Source: Phycisphaerae bacterium (GTDB lineage: Bacteria; Planctomycetota; Phycisphaerae; Phycisphaerales; SM1A02). From it: a stretch of DNA of 64,000 nucleotides. Location: assembly GCA_016795065.1 (NCBI GenBank), contig JAEUIU010000086.1, positions 1-64,000 of the forward strand, read 5' to 3'. The notes under the pieces were generated by a model. It had not been told where the DNA came from, did no database searches, and saw nothing but the letters and a program-made list of their open reading frames with translations. Position numbers and translations under genes: made by a program. Shown here in pieces: positions 33,618 through 43,059 of this stretch. Numbering within the stretch: the first letter of the stretch is position 1; every line of letters begins with the position of its first letter.

Positions 33618-34979
33618 ATGATCGGTGCTGTGGCCGATGCCCCAATCGCGACTTCCGCTGACGCCCGAACCGACGAAACACCAGCGCCGATAGGGCCAAT
33701 CGAGGCGCTCGCTCGCTGGCCGCGGGAACGGCCCCTCGTGGCACTCGTCTCGGGCCCGTCACTGGGACGCTGGACGCGGCGGTCCATCTTGGCCGAGCCG
33801 AAAGAGGTTCGGCACATTCGCCTTCCCGCCGGAATCGGACCGGCCGAAGCGCGGAAAGCCGTCGAGCGAGAGCTGTCGACGGTCCTTCGACGTTCGCCGC
33901 CAACGGCGTCACCCCACGCCGGTTGGATCGTCTCGTTCGGTTACGACCTTGGCCGCGTCTTCGAGCCGAAGGCCTGCGCGGAGCGCGGCGCGGTCGATGA
34001 TCGCGACTGGCCGCTGGCGACGCTCTGCTGGTGCCCTGATGCCCACACCTTCGATCACGCCAGCGCGACCTGGTCGCGCATCGGCGACCCTCCGCCGCTG
34101 GCCAACGAGTGCGACGAGCGCGAGCGCCGCTTTGCCGTCGGCCAGCTCGAAGAGACCCATGACCGCGCAGCGTTCGAGCAGTCGGTCGATCGCTGCGTGC
34201 GCCTGATCCATGACGGCGACCTCTTCCAGGCCAATATCGCCCGTCGCGTCTCCTGCCCCTTCAGCGGCTCGACGCGGGCCCTTGCGGCGCGAGCCTTTGC
34301 CGCGAGCGGGGCATGGTTCGGCGCTTACATCGAGGCCGACCCCGGCCGGGCCATCATCTCGATGAGTCCGGAGCTCTTCCTTGATTTCGACGGGCGATCG
34401 CGGCGCATCCTCACGAGGCCAATCAAGGGGACGCGACCGCAGGGCGAGGATCCGCGGTCGCTGGTCACGAGCGCGAAGGATGCCGCCGAACTGGCCATGA
34501 TCGTTGACCTCATGCGCAACGACCTCGGGCGGATCTGCGCGATCGGCTCGATCTCGGTTGACGCCGCCCGCACGGTCGAGACGCACCCGACCGTGCATCA
34601 CACCGTCGCCGAGATCTCCGGTCGCGTGCGAGACGGCGTCGACCTCGTCGCCCTGCTTGCCGCGACGTTTCCGCCGGGCTCGATCACCGGTGCCCCGAAG
34701 GTGCGGGCCATGCAGGTGATCGACGAACTCGAAAGCGTGCGCCGTGGCCCCTATTGCGGCGCGACCGGCCTCATCGCCGGCGACGGGAGTGTCACCCTCA
34801 ACGTGGCGATTCGCACTATGGCCCTCAGCGGACGAGGTGACCCGCGCCGACCCGACCATCTGGACGGCACGCTCGACTACTGGGCTGGCTGCGGCATCGT
34901 CGCGGAGAGCGTCCCGAGCTCGGAATGGGAGGAGAGCGTGACCAAGAGCGAGGTACTCCTGCGCACGCTCGCCACCTAA
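33618..34979 (+). CDS. pabB: Aminodeoxychorismate synthase component I
   Basis: A 453-residue chorismate-using enzyme. The motif RPIKGTRPQG, with Lys in place of the Ala of anthranilate synthases, is diagnostic for PabB. The remaining core is typical: DLMRNDLGRI, THPTVHHTVAEISG, FPPGSITGAPKVRAMQVI and GTLDYWAGCGIVAES. It makes aminodeoxychorismate for folate synthesis, using ammonia from a PabA partner that is not in the window. The N-terminal 90 residues are less conserved. It converges with the WD40 kinase gene. Confidence 0.93.
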   Translation: MIGAVADAPIATSADARTDETPAPIGPIEALARWPRERPLVALVSGPSLGRWTRRSILAEPKEVRHIRLPAGIGPAEARKAVERELSTVLRRSPPTASPHAGWIVSFGYDLGRVFEPKACAERGAVDDRDWPLATLCWCPDAHTFDHASATWSRIGDPPPLANECDERERRFAVGQLEETHDRAAFEQSVDRCVRLIHDGDLFQANIARRVSCPFSGSTRALAARAFAASGAWFGAYIEADPGRAIISMSPELFLDFDGRSRRILTRPIKGTRPQGEDPRSLVTSAKDAAELAMIVDLMRNDLGRICAIGSISVDAARTVETHPTVHHTVAEISGRVRDGVDLVALLAATFPPGSITGAPKVRAMQVIDELESVRRGPYCGATGLIAGDGSVTLNVAIRTMALSGRGDPRRPDHLDGTLDYWAGCGIVAESVPSSEWEESVTKSEVLLRTLAT

Positions 34980-35010
34980 CGTTTCGCTCATGGCGACGTC
35001 TGTCAAGCAC

Positions 35011-38000
35011 TCATGGGAGCGCTGATCGCGTCGTCCACACGCGATAGGTCCGGTCGCCGCTGGAGATTGCCAGTCGCAGGCCGTCCGGCGAGAAGCGCAG
35101 CGCCCAGACGTAGGCATTCGGTCCGACGAGCGAGACGACCTCGTCCCACGTCCCCGTGTCCCAGACACGGATGAGGCGATCCCGACCCGCCGAGAGCATC
35201 CGTCGCCCATCCGGCGTGAAGGCGATGGCGAAGACCTTTCCCGCGTGACCGCGCACCTGTTGCAGCACCTCACCGCTTCGGGCATCGCGGATCACGATCG
35301 TGCGTCCGCTCTCGTCAGGGTTGTCGGTGCCGTCGGCGGTCGCCAACACAGTGCGACCGTTCGGCAATGCACCGAACGCCGCGGCGTCGCCGACATCGGT
35401 CGGCACATGGTGGAGTTCGTCTCCGGTTGTTGCGTCAAGGACGCGAACCGAGTGCGCTTGTGAGGATCCGCCGCCCGTTCGGTTGATCTCGGGCGCGTCG
35501 CGGACGCGTACGAGCGTCCCGTCGCGGCTCGATGCGATGCTCGGACTGACCATCCTCGGCAGCGGCGCGGCGACCGGCTCACCGGACGACAGCCAACGCA
35601 GCCGCTTACCCGCCGGCCCATCGCCCGCAATCAACGCCATCGCGCGGCCGTCCTCGCTGAATCCGACACCGACCGCCTGCGAGATCGCGACGGCCACGGC
35701 GCGCGGCTCCCGCCCGATCGACTCGATCATGGTGATCGTGCGGTCCTGGGCGATGCCCACCACGCATTCACCGTCGGGGCGCAACGCAAGATCGAACATG
35801 GCCGCTTCGGCCGGAAGATGCGGATCGGAGACGACCGACGCCCGCGGCGCGGCAGCACCGACATCCCACATTCGGATCCTCGCCCAGGAGTTCTCGGCGA
35901 CCAACCTTCGGCCGTCGGATGAAAACTCAACAACGCCCGAGCTATTGTCGGGAACGGCGAACTCGCCGACGAGCGCGGCAGGACTCGAAGGCCAGAGCCG
36001 TAGCGTGTGGTCGTCCCCGAGCGAGACGATCCACGCTCCGTCCGGGCTGAACTCCGCCCATTCGACCGTTGCGCGATGCCCGACGAGCGTCGCCACCAGG
36101 GACATGCCCGCCCGGGCGGTCGGCACCGACCAGAGTCGAAGGGTGCCGTCGACACTCGTCGAAAGGAGGCGTTCGCCATCCGGCGCAAACCGCAGCGCCA
36201 TGACGGAATCCTCGTGTCGCCGTTCCATCTCGATCTGGGCGCCTCCGAGGTCGAAGAGCCGAATGGTCCGGTCGTGTCCGCCGCTGGCGAGCCGCTTCCC
36301 GTCAGGACTGAATGCGAGGGCCCGCATGTCGCCCTGATGTCCAATGAGTTCGATCATCGCACCGGACTCGGCATTCCACAGCACCGGGGTTGATTGTGGC
36401 CCGCCACCTAACGCGACGTTCGCTCCGCTTCCGACGGCCAGCGGAAGCTCGCCGCGCCGGGCATTCTCGACTACGAGAGTCCGCTGCTCCCCGCCGCCGA
36501 GCCGCACGAACCATGCGAAGCGCTGTCCCGAGGGCCCGATCGCGATCGCCGCGATCGCGTCGCGCTCGAGATTGAAGGCAAGCGAGGCGATTCGTGAACC
36601 GACAGGGACCGCGACCTCAATCGTCTCGTCAGCCACCGATGTCCCGCTTCCGTCGCGACGCCGTACGACCACGAGCGGCCCGCGCTGGCCCGTCGACCCG
36701 CGAGTTCGCTGCGAGCCGTCGATCACCCACGCCTCGAGAGCATGCTCGCCGTCCGCAATCCACCATCGCGCTTCGACACCCTCATCCTGCGGGGCCCGCT
36801 CCGCGAGCGGCTTCACGCGACAGCCGGCCGGCCAGTTGGCGGGCAGGTCGTGATCAAGCGCGGAGACCGTGGGCCAAACCGCGCCCCATCGCGGAACCCG
36901 CGGCCCAAAGGCAGTCACGTCCGCTCGCCTGGGCACGCTCACTCGCCCCGTACTGAGGTCGATCTGGGCCGCGAGCAGTTGCCATTCCCAGGAGCGGAAC
37001 CGATCGTCGGCGGCCTCAAGGTGGCGCCGCGCGGCCTCGGCATCGTGATTGAGAAGTGCAGCGCTCGCCGCGGCGATCGTGGCCCGATACGCGGTCCAAT
37101 CGGCGGCGTCGCGGGCCCGCATTGCGCTGAGGGCAAGCGACGAGGTGGTGATGATGCCGACAAGCAGGAACACGAACGCGCCGAAGGTGCCCGCCACGAG
37201 CGGTCGGTTACGGCGCACGAATCGGGCGACACGTTCAACGCGCGTCGGCGGCCTCGCCAAAATCGGCTCGTCGCGCAGGTAGCGGCGAAGTTCGTCGGCC
37301 AGCGCTGCGGCGCTTGGATACCGTCGTTCGGGCGACTTCTCGATCGCCATCGCCACGATCGTCTCGAGGTCGCCTCGCAGGCGTTCGTCGATGCTGCCGA
37401 TGCGGGTCGGCTCCTCGTCGCGGACGATGCGGGCGGCGTCGGCGATCGGCCGATCCCGAAGGTCCAGCGGCGGCCGACCGGTGAGCATCTCGAAGAGGAT
37501 GACCCCGATCGCATAGACGTCAGACCTGGCGCCAACCGCATCGGCCTCTCCCACGAGCTGCTCGGGGCTCATGTACGCCATCGTGCCGATGATGAGTCCT
37601 GGCGACGTCGCCATGGTGAGCGCCCGGCCGGTCTCGGGCAGCAGGCGGGCCACGCCAAAGTCGAGGACCTTCGGCTGCGGGCGACCTTCTTCGGTAGCCA
37701 CCAGGATGTTCGCCGGCTTGAGATCGCGATGGACGACGCCTCGCTCGTGGGCGTGCTGTACCGCCTCGCAGACCTCGACCAGGATCGCGGCGATCTCGCG
37801 CGGAGCGAGCTTCTGTCGACGCACATGCTCATCCAGCGCCGCCCCTTCGACCAGCTCCATCGCGATGTAGGAGACGGTCACTCCCGAGCGCTCGCCGTCG
37901 ATGGCGTTGCCGGCCTCGTAGATCTGGGCGATGCCGCGATGCCGCAGGCGCCCCAACGTGTCGATCTCGCGCCGAAATCGGCGGGCCATCTCGCGGCTGG

Positions 38001-38367
38001 CCATGTCGCCTCTCAGCATCTTTACCGCGACGCGGCGCTTGGGACTGGCCTGCTCGGCCTCGAAGACGACTCCCATGCCTCCCTCGCCCATGACTCGCAG
38101 CAGTCGAAAGGGCCCGAGCATCCGCGGCAAGGGACCGTTCACGTCCTCCTCGCCGTCACCGTCTTCGGCGAGATCTGCCATCGCGACCTCGTCGAGAAAG
38201 CCTCGGGTCCGCTCGGTCGTGTCGAGTGCCTCCAGCAATGCCTCGATGCGGGCCCGCAGCGCCGCGTCGCCCGCGCATTCGGCGTCAAGCAGCCGGCGCC
38301 GCTCGTCGGCATCGCACTCGCTCAGCGCGTCGAAGATCTCTCGCTCGCTTCGCCGTCGATCGTTCAC
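35011..38367 (-). CDS. Transmembrane Ser/Thr kinase with C-terminal WD40 propeller
   Basis: A 1118-residue protein. The kinase has GEGGMG at 94-99, the ATP lysine K116 in VAVKML, HRDLKPAN at 213-220, DFG at 236-238 and SPEQ after GTMAYM, so it should be active. One membrane helix lies at about 391-413. The outer half is a WD40 propeller; well-defined blades include HQGDMRALAFSPDGKRLASG, HEDSVMALRFAPDGERLLST, HRATVEWAEFSPDGAWIVSL and HAGKVFAIAFTPDGRRMLSA. The start is GTG 38367, which overlaps the sigma-factor stop by four bases (GTGA); in-frame codons farther upstream would lie inside the sigma gene. Context implies a sigma-kinase signalling pair. Confidence 0.92.
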   Translation of the reverse strand: MNDRRRSEREIFDALSECDADERRRLLDAECAGDAALRARIEALLEALDTTERTRGFLDEVAMADLAEDGDGEEDVNGPLPRMLGPFRLLRVMGEGGMGVVFEAEQASPKRRVAVKMLRGDMASREMARRFRREIDTLGRLRHRGIAQIYEAGNAIDGERSGVTVSYIAMELVEGAALDEHVRRQKLAPREIAAILVEVCEAVQHAHERGVVHRDLKPANILVATEEGRPQPKVLDFGVARLLPETGRALTMATSPGLIIGTMAYMSPEQLVGEADAVGARSDVYAIGVILFEMLTGRPPLDLRDRPIADAARIVRDEEPTRIGSIDERLRGDLETIVAMAIEKSPERRYPSAAALADELRRYLRDEPILARPPTRVERVARFVRRNRPLVAGTFGAFVFLLVGIITTSSLALSAMRARDAADWTAYRATIAAASAALLNHDAEAARRHLEAADDRFRSWEWQLLAAQIDLSTGRVSVPRRADVTAFGPRVPRWGAVWPTVSALDHDLPANWPAGCRVKPLAERAPQDEGVEARWWIADGEHALEAWVIDGSQRTRGSTGQRGPLVVVRRRDGSGTSVADETIEVAVPVGSRIASLAFNLERDAIAAIAIGPSGQRFAWFVRLGGGEQRTLVVENARRGELPLAVGSGANVALGGGPQSTPVLWNAESGAMIELIGHQGDMRALAFSPDGKRLASGGHDRTIRLFDLGGAQIEMERRHEDSVMALRFAPDGERLLSTSVDGTLRLWSVPTARAGMSLVATLVGHRATVEWAEFSPDGAWIVSLGDDHTLRLWPSSPAALVGEFAVPDNSSGVVEFSSDGRRLVAENSWARIRMWDVGAAAPRASVVSDPHLPAEAAMFDLALRPDGECVVGIAQDRTITMIESIGREPRAVAVAISQAVGVGFSEDGRAMALIAGDGPAGKRLRWLSSGEPVAAPLPRMVSPSIASSRDGTLVRVRDAPEINRTGGGSSQAHSVRVLDATTGDELHHVPTDVGDAAAFGALPNGRTVLATADGTDNPDESGRTIVIRDARSGEVLQQVRGHAGKVFAIAFTPDGRRMLSAGRDRLIRVWDTGTWDEVVSLVGPNAYVWALRFSPDGLRLAISSGDRTYRVWTTRSALP

Positions 38368-38996
38368 GACAGGTCCGCCTCGTCGCCCGTCCGTAGCGCT
38401 GCAGCCTCGTCGACTTCGCCTTTCGCCCGCAGCTCGGCGTAAAGCCACGATCGGGCGAACTTCCAGTCGCGCTCGACGGTGCGCGACGTCACGCCGAGCA
38501 ACTCCGCCACCTCCTCAACGGGCAAGCCGGCGAAGAAGCGAAGCGTCACGACGTCGTGTGCCCTGGCATCGGCTTCCTGGAGACGAGGCAGCGCCTCGCT
38601 GATGGCAAGGATGGTTGAACGTGCCCCAACGGCTTCCTCCGAGCGGCTTGCGTTGGCTCGTTGCTCCTCGACGATGCCATCGCGATGGGCGTCGCGTCGA
38701 GCTCGCTTCCGGGCACGATCGCAAAGGACGTCCCGCATCGCCCGACCCGCGGCGAAGAAGAAGTGACGTCGGTTGTCGAAACGCATCGAGCCGCCGAAGA
38801 GCTTGAGATACACGTCGTGGACGAGCATCGTCGGCTGAATCGTCGCACCGGGACGGGCTCCGCGGAGTTTGGCCCGGGCCATCGCCCGCAATTCGTCGTA
38901 CACGAGGGCGACGATCGCATCGGCCGCTGCCGCATCGCCTTCGCCAGCCGCGATGAGAAGCCGAGAGAGATCGTCCGAATCGTTGCCCATGTCCAT
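38364..38996 (-). CDS. ECF-type sigma factor, planctomycete/acidobacterial group
   Basis: A 210-residue ECF sigma factor. Region 2 at about 25-100 includes LVYDELRAMARAKLRG, PTMLVHDVYLKLFG and RRHFFFAAGRAMRDVLCDRA, a pattern typical of the Sig-70_X6 group common in planctomycetes. Region 4 at about 150-195 has the helix-turn-helix VEEVAELLGVTSRTVERDW. ATG 38996 is chosen because homology starts there; a longer reading upstream is not supported. The downstream kinase gene overlaps by four bases, so stoichiometric production is likely. Confidence 0.9.
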   Translation of the reverse strand: MDMGNDSDDLSRLLIAAGEGDAAAADAIVALVYDELRAMARAKLRGARPGATIQPTMLVHDVYLKLFGGSMRFDNRRHFFFAAGRAMRDVLCDRARKRARRDAHRDGIVEEQRANASRSEEAVGARSTILAISEALPRLQEADARAHDVVTLRFFAGLPVEEVAELLGVTSRTVERDWKFARSWLYAELRAKGEVDEAAALRTGDEADLS

Positions 38997-39136
38997 CCAT
39001 GGGCAGGGTAACGGACGCAGTCGTGCCGCGCGGCGGCGCACGGAGAAGATTGACCCACCCTGCGGAGGCGACGACCCGGATGCGCTTCGGGTGCCCCTCC
39101 CGCCAGATTCACATCGGCATTCCGTGTGTGGCGCTC

Positions 39137-40060
39137 TCAGCACGGGCCCCACGCACCCAGCAGGACGGCGAGATCGCCGCCTTCCACCACACCATTGCTG
39201 TTGAAGTCGGCCGAGCCGGCGCCACCCCACTCGCCCAGGAGGATCGCGAGATCGCCCGCGTCAACCGCCCCGCTCCCGTTCAGGTCCACCGGGCAGGGCG
39301 CCTCGCACATCGACGTAGCCTCATTGACGCAGACCCAGTCCCACTCGAACTCGCAACAGAACGAATCGATGGAACAGACCTCGCCGCAGCAGTTCGCGTC
39401 CGAACAGCTCGGCGTGGGGTGCGAGACGAAGCAACTGCCCCGCCCGCCGCTTCCACAGATGCCGTTGAGCTGAAGTGAAACGTCCCAACTCGCGTCGCTG
39501 ACGCCGCTGGTCATGAGCGAGCTTCCGAATCCCTGACCGGACGCCTCGAAGTGGAGCGTGTAGTCGCCGGGCACAAGCGATCCATCGCCCGAAAGGTCGA
39601 TGGACGGAGGCGACCCAGTAAACGCCTCGATGACGTAGGAGAAGACAAGACCATCGGGGCCGGTGAGCGTGAGCGCGGACCAGCCCGGGCCGTTGTAGCC
39701 GAAGCTCGACACGAATGCTGACATCGTGCCGCTCAGCACGTAGCTCATGCCAGGCGGAACGGAGAAGCTCGTCGTGTATTCGGTGCTGGCGGTGTTGCCT
39801 GCGGGCCAGTGGGCGTGGAGGCTCCCGCTCATCGCCAGCAGATTGGCCCCGATGTCGGAGGATTGCGACGCACTGGTCGAGCCGGAACTGACTCCTCCAC
39901 TCCAGGGGCCAAAGGCGCTGGTTGATTGCACAGCCGCATTCGCCTGGACCTCGCGCGTGGCGGAGGTGGGCGAGATGCTCTGGGCAACGCAGGTCGAGGC
40001 GAGGCAGGCGACGGCGACCGCCGCGAGACGAGGTGAAATCGAATGGGGGCTCGAGAACAT
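39137..40060 (-). CDS. Secreted protein with Cys-rich module and dockerin-like doublet
   Basis: A 307-residue exported protein. Signal peptide: residues 1-26 (AAVAVACLASTCVAQ). Residues about 35-200 form a beta domain containing HAHWPAGNTASTEY and PGDYTLHFEASG; the same kind of domain opens the lectin protein at 40858. A Cys-rich module follows (about 205-255, with paired CC and FCCEFEWDWVC). The C-terminus is two dockerin-like EF-hand motifs (DLNGSGAVDAGDLAILLGEW, and FNSNGVVEGGDLAVLLGAWG). The last residues are PC. I infer calcium-stabilised surface attachment or complex formation; a cohesin partner is not visible. Confidence 0.75.
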   Translation of the reverse strand: MFSSPHSISPRLAAVAVACLASTCVAQSISPTSATREVQANAAVQSTSAFGPWSGGVSSGSTSASQSSDIGANLLAMSGSLHAHWPAGNTASTEYTTSFSVPPGMSYVLSGTMSAFVSSFGYNGPGWSALTLTGPDGLVFSYVIEAFTGSPPSIDLSGDGSLVPGDYTLHFEASGQGFGSSLMTSGVSDASWDVSLQLNGICGSGGRGSCFVSHPTPSCSDANCCGEVCSIDSFCCEFEWDWVCVNEATSMCEAPCPVDLNGSGAVDAGDLAILLGEWGGAGSADFNSNGVVEGGDLAVLLGAWGPC

Positions 40061-40195
40061 GGGAGATCTTCCGGATGGCAGTTAAGAATGGGGCCTTCCC
40101 GCGCACGGCGTGGACCACGCAAACTCCAGCCGCCGGAAGGCGCAATGGACCGACACGATTTCTCCGGATTGTCGGATCGTTGCGCGAGGACCAGG

Positions 40196-40735
40196 CTAAC
40201 CCGCCGCGCAGGCCTCGACCCGTCCCTCGTGCACATGGCCATTCAGCGTCACGAAGAGGTGCCCCTCGTTCACGGAGATGTCCATCTTCATCCGCCTGTC
40301 GAGCTTGGCGGTGAGGTCGGTCACCAGGCTGCGATCGAGCTGATAGAACTCGATCGCCTCCAGGCGGTGCACACGCTCGCCGGCGAGTTGGCCGAGATAG
40401 GGCCCCGGCGGCCGGTGGAAGTAGACGGCCACGCGCTTCGTCGCCTTGCTGGCCTTGTGCAGCCGGTCCGCGGCGGGTGTTCCCATCTCGATCCAGTCGG
40501 TGACCTGTCCGGTGAGGTCGCGGATCATGATCGCCGGCTCATCTGTTGAGGAGACGCCGCGGGAGAACTCGATGCCTTCGCGATACTCGAGGCAATAGGC
40601 GAGGAGCCGCCCGATCAGGAAGTCGTCGCTCTCCGAGGGGTGCTGGGCGACCTTCAGCGTGAGGGACTCGTACACGCTGCGGTCGACGTTGGCGATGTCG
40701 ATCGCAACGTTGAGAATGGTGTGAGACAGGGCCAT
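40196..40735 (-). CDS. yaeQ: YaeQ-family protein
   Basis: A 179-residue member of the YaeQ family, which has a nuclease-like PD-(D/E)xK fold and no settled function. Typical family stretches are HPSESDDFLIGRLLAYCLEY, GIEFSRGVSSTDEPAI, VTDWIEMGTPAADRLHKASK and VAVYFHRP. The length is normal and there is no signal peptide, so it is cytoplasmic. It sits between two secreted-protein genes on the same strand without overlap, so a shared function is not implied. Confidence 0.88.
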   Translation of the reverse strand: MALSHTILNVAIDIANVDRSVYESLTLKVAQHPSESDDFLIGRLLAYCLEYREGIEFSRGVSSTDEPAIMIRDLTGQVTDWIEMGTPAADRLHKASKATKRVAVYFHRPPGPYLGQLAGERVHRLEAIEFYQLDRSLVTDLTAKLDRRMKMDISVNEGHLFVTLNGHVHEGRVEACAAG

Positions 40736-40857
40736 GCCTCGCGGGATTGTCGCGATCTTGGCGCACCCCGCGCTGCCGGGGTGACGGGACGGGGGTGACG
40801 GGACAGGGCGGGCCGATCGCCGCCCCGCCCCGTCACCACTTCAGCGGTCGGGCGTCC

Positions 40858-42843
40858 TCAGTAGCACTGGCACGGCGCGGAGCACTGCGCGCCAGCCTCT
40901 TGCACGCAGATCGAATCCCACTGCGACTCGCAACAGTACGAGTCGAGATTGCAGACGCATGCCGTGCACGCGGGAAGGTCCGAACCCGGCGTGGCGTGCG
41001 GAGAGCAGGCACTGCTGCCGGGACAGGGGCCCCACGCGCCGAGCAGCACGCTCAGATCGGCGGCGTCGACGATGCCGTCGACATGCAAATCAGCCGCGGC
41101 GCCGAAGGAACCCCACGATCCGAGTAGCACACCGAGATCCGCGCCGCTCACGAGGCCATCGCCGTCGAGGTCGCCTAGGCACGATGCCTCAACGACCGAG
41201 TGGGCGGAAACCCAGAGCGGCACATCATTCCAGCCGCCGCTCGCATTCACGACGACGAAGTCCTCCCCGTCGCCGGCATCGTTGGGCTCGCCGGAGTTCC
41301 AGTTGGCGAAAGGAAAGGAGAGGCCGGTTTGCCACTCGAAGAAGCCCTCGAAGAGCTGGTCCTCGGCGCCGATGAAAAACGTCGTCGGGCCGATCGCCGC
41401 GTTACCGAGGTTGAGACGGATCCACTCGTTCTCCGCCGCGGAGTCGATGGTGACCAAGTGGCCGCCGAGCATCATCGCCCGCTTCTCTGCCTCGGGCCAC
41501 ACCGCGGACTCGAGCAGGAAGTAGCGGTGCTTGGTGACGGGATGGATGAACGGACCGGCAAGGACGTCCGGCGCACATGACTGGTTGGCCAGCCCGACGC
41601 AATACGCGTCCCACGCACCCTCGCAGCAGAAGGGCTCGATCTGGCAGACGACGTTGCAGCAGGACTCGTCGGAGCAGCCGGGACCGTGCGGCACGAAGCA
41701 TGAGCCGCCCGTGCCACACGCGACGTGCGATCGTTCGATAAGTCCCATGCCCTTGACGTTGCCCGACAGGTCGTTCCAGCGGCCCATCTCGCCGATCTCG
41801 ACGTAGTTCTCTGCCGCGCCACCATTCGGCTGGCCGGGTTGCCATGCGGCGTAGCTCAGCGGGTCACCGTCGGACCAACGCCACGCCCCCTCGCGCGTGG
41901 CGTCGTTGAGGCCGATCCACGTCGGCTCCACCACGAGACTTGCGATGCGATCAACAAGCCAACGATTCTCGAGACCGTCATGAATGGTGACAAGCTGCGC
42001 CTGGTTGGTCAGGGCGTGCAGGCGGGCGACCTCCCAGGTTGCCAACGTGGTGAGAGCGTGCGTGTGGCCGGTCCAGGGATCGATCACCTCGCTCGTGAAA
42101 AGCGGGGCGACGCACTGGGCCAGGGCGAGATTCGCGCACTCCGTGTCCCACGCGACAGCACAGCAGGCCGGGTCCACAGCGCACACGCTGCTGCAGCAGC
42201 CGGCGTCGTCGCAGTATCCACCAGCGTGAGCCTGGAAGCAGCTCCCTGCATTCGTACCGCACAAATCGACGAACGCGATCGCGAAGTCGATGACGCTGTG
42301 AGCGTTGACGCCATTCACGACACTGCTCCCTCCTGCGATGGCCGAGGCGTGCAACTCGATGGTGTACTGCCCGGGAGGAAGGCTAAGGCCTGCTCCGAAG
42401 CCGTGGGGCTCGTTGAACGGCGGCGATGCGCCAACGAAGAAGACCACGTTGTTCTCGCCGTCCCGGATTCGCAGGAACCCGCTCCCCGGACCGACGCTAG
42501 TGGCCGATTGGATGAGTGTGAGAATCGTGCCTTGGATCTCACACGCCCCGCCATACGGCAACGTCACCGTGGTCTTCAGTTCCGCGTCGGCGTGATTGCC
42601 CGCCGGCCACACGGCGTGGCCTTCAGCGTGGCCCTCGATGAGGGTCGGAGCGAGGGTCGTGAGCTGTTGTGCCGAGGTGGGTCCCACGCCGACGCCCCAC
42701 TGCCACGTCCCTTCCGCGTTGGTGGTCGTAGAGGATGTGTTGGCGATCACGGTTCGCACACTCCCAGAGAGTGACTGGCCCTGAGCGGCGAGGGCAATGA
42801 GGCTGGCGGACGCTGCGGCGAGGATGAGTGGCGTGGTGCGCAT
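40858..42843 (-). CDS. Secreted protein with two C-type lectin domains and three Cys-rich modules
   Basis: A 661-residue exported protein. A signal peptide begins at ATG 42843 (MRTTPLILAAASASLIALAA); a longer reading to 43020 would overlap the divergent gene's region and has no support. After a beta domain with AVWPAGNHADAEL come a Cys-rich module, a first C-type lectin fold (TWIGLNDATREGAWRWSDG...WNDLSG), a second Cys-rich module, a second lectin fold (FFIGAEDQLFEGFFEWQTG...WNDVPLW), a dockerin-like doublet, and a third Cys-rich module at the very end. The lectins suggest calcium-dependent glycan or protein binding at the surface. The dockerin-like pair is internal rather than terminal here. 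Confidence 0.82.
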   Translation of the reverse strand: MRTTPLILAAASASLIALAAQGQSLSGSVRTVIANTSSTTTNAEGTWQWGVGVGPTSAQQLTTLAPTLIEGHAEGHAVWPAGNHADAELKTTVTLPYGGACEIQGTILTLIQSATSVGPGSGFLRIRDGENNVVFFVGASPPFNEPHGFGAGLSLPPGQYTIELHASAIAGGSSVVNGVNAHSVIDFAIAFVDLCGTNAGSCFQAHAGGYCDDAGCCSSVCAVDPACCAVAWDTECANLALAQCVAPLFTSEVIDPWTGHTHALTTLATWEVARLHALTNQAQLVTIHDGLENRWLVDRIASLVVEPTWIGLNDATREGAWRWSDGDPLSYAAWQPGQPNGGAAENYVEIGEMGRWNDLSGNVKGMGLIERSHVACGTGGSCFVPHGPGCSDESCCNVVCQIEPFCCEGAWDAYCVGLANQSCAPDVLAGPFIHPVTKHRYFLLESAVWPEAEKRAMMLGGHLVTIDSAAENEWIRLNLGNAAIGPTTFFIGAEDQLFEGFFEWQTGLSFPFANWNSGEPNDAGDGEDFVVVNASGGWNDVPLWVSAHSVVEASCLGDLDGDGLVSGADLGVLLGSWGSFGAAADLHVDGIVDAADLSVLLGAWGPCPGSSACSPHATPGSDLPACTACVCNLDSYCCESQWDSICVQEAGAQCSAPCQCY

Positions 42844-43059
42844 GAACGGAACCTGGCGGTCGAGCGGCGGGACCGTCCACAACCGGAGCGGCCGATCCCA
42901 AGCCGAGATTCCCGGCGCCGACGGACAGCGAAAGCGCGGAGATTTCGGATTTCGGTGGCGCGGAGCGGTTGCGTGGGCGGGTTGGACGCCCTCCGCGATG
43001 GAATCGCATTTCTGGAACACCGCACTAGGGCGGCACTCCTGACCGCGTTTCTGGGGGGT

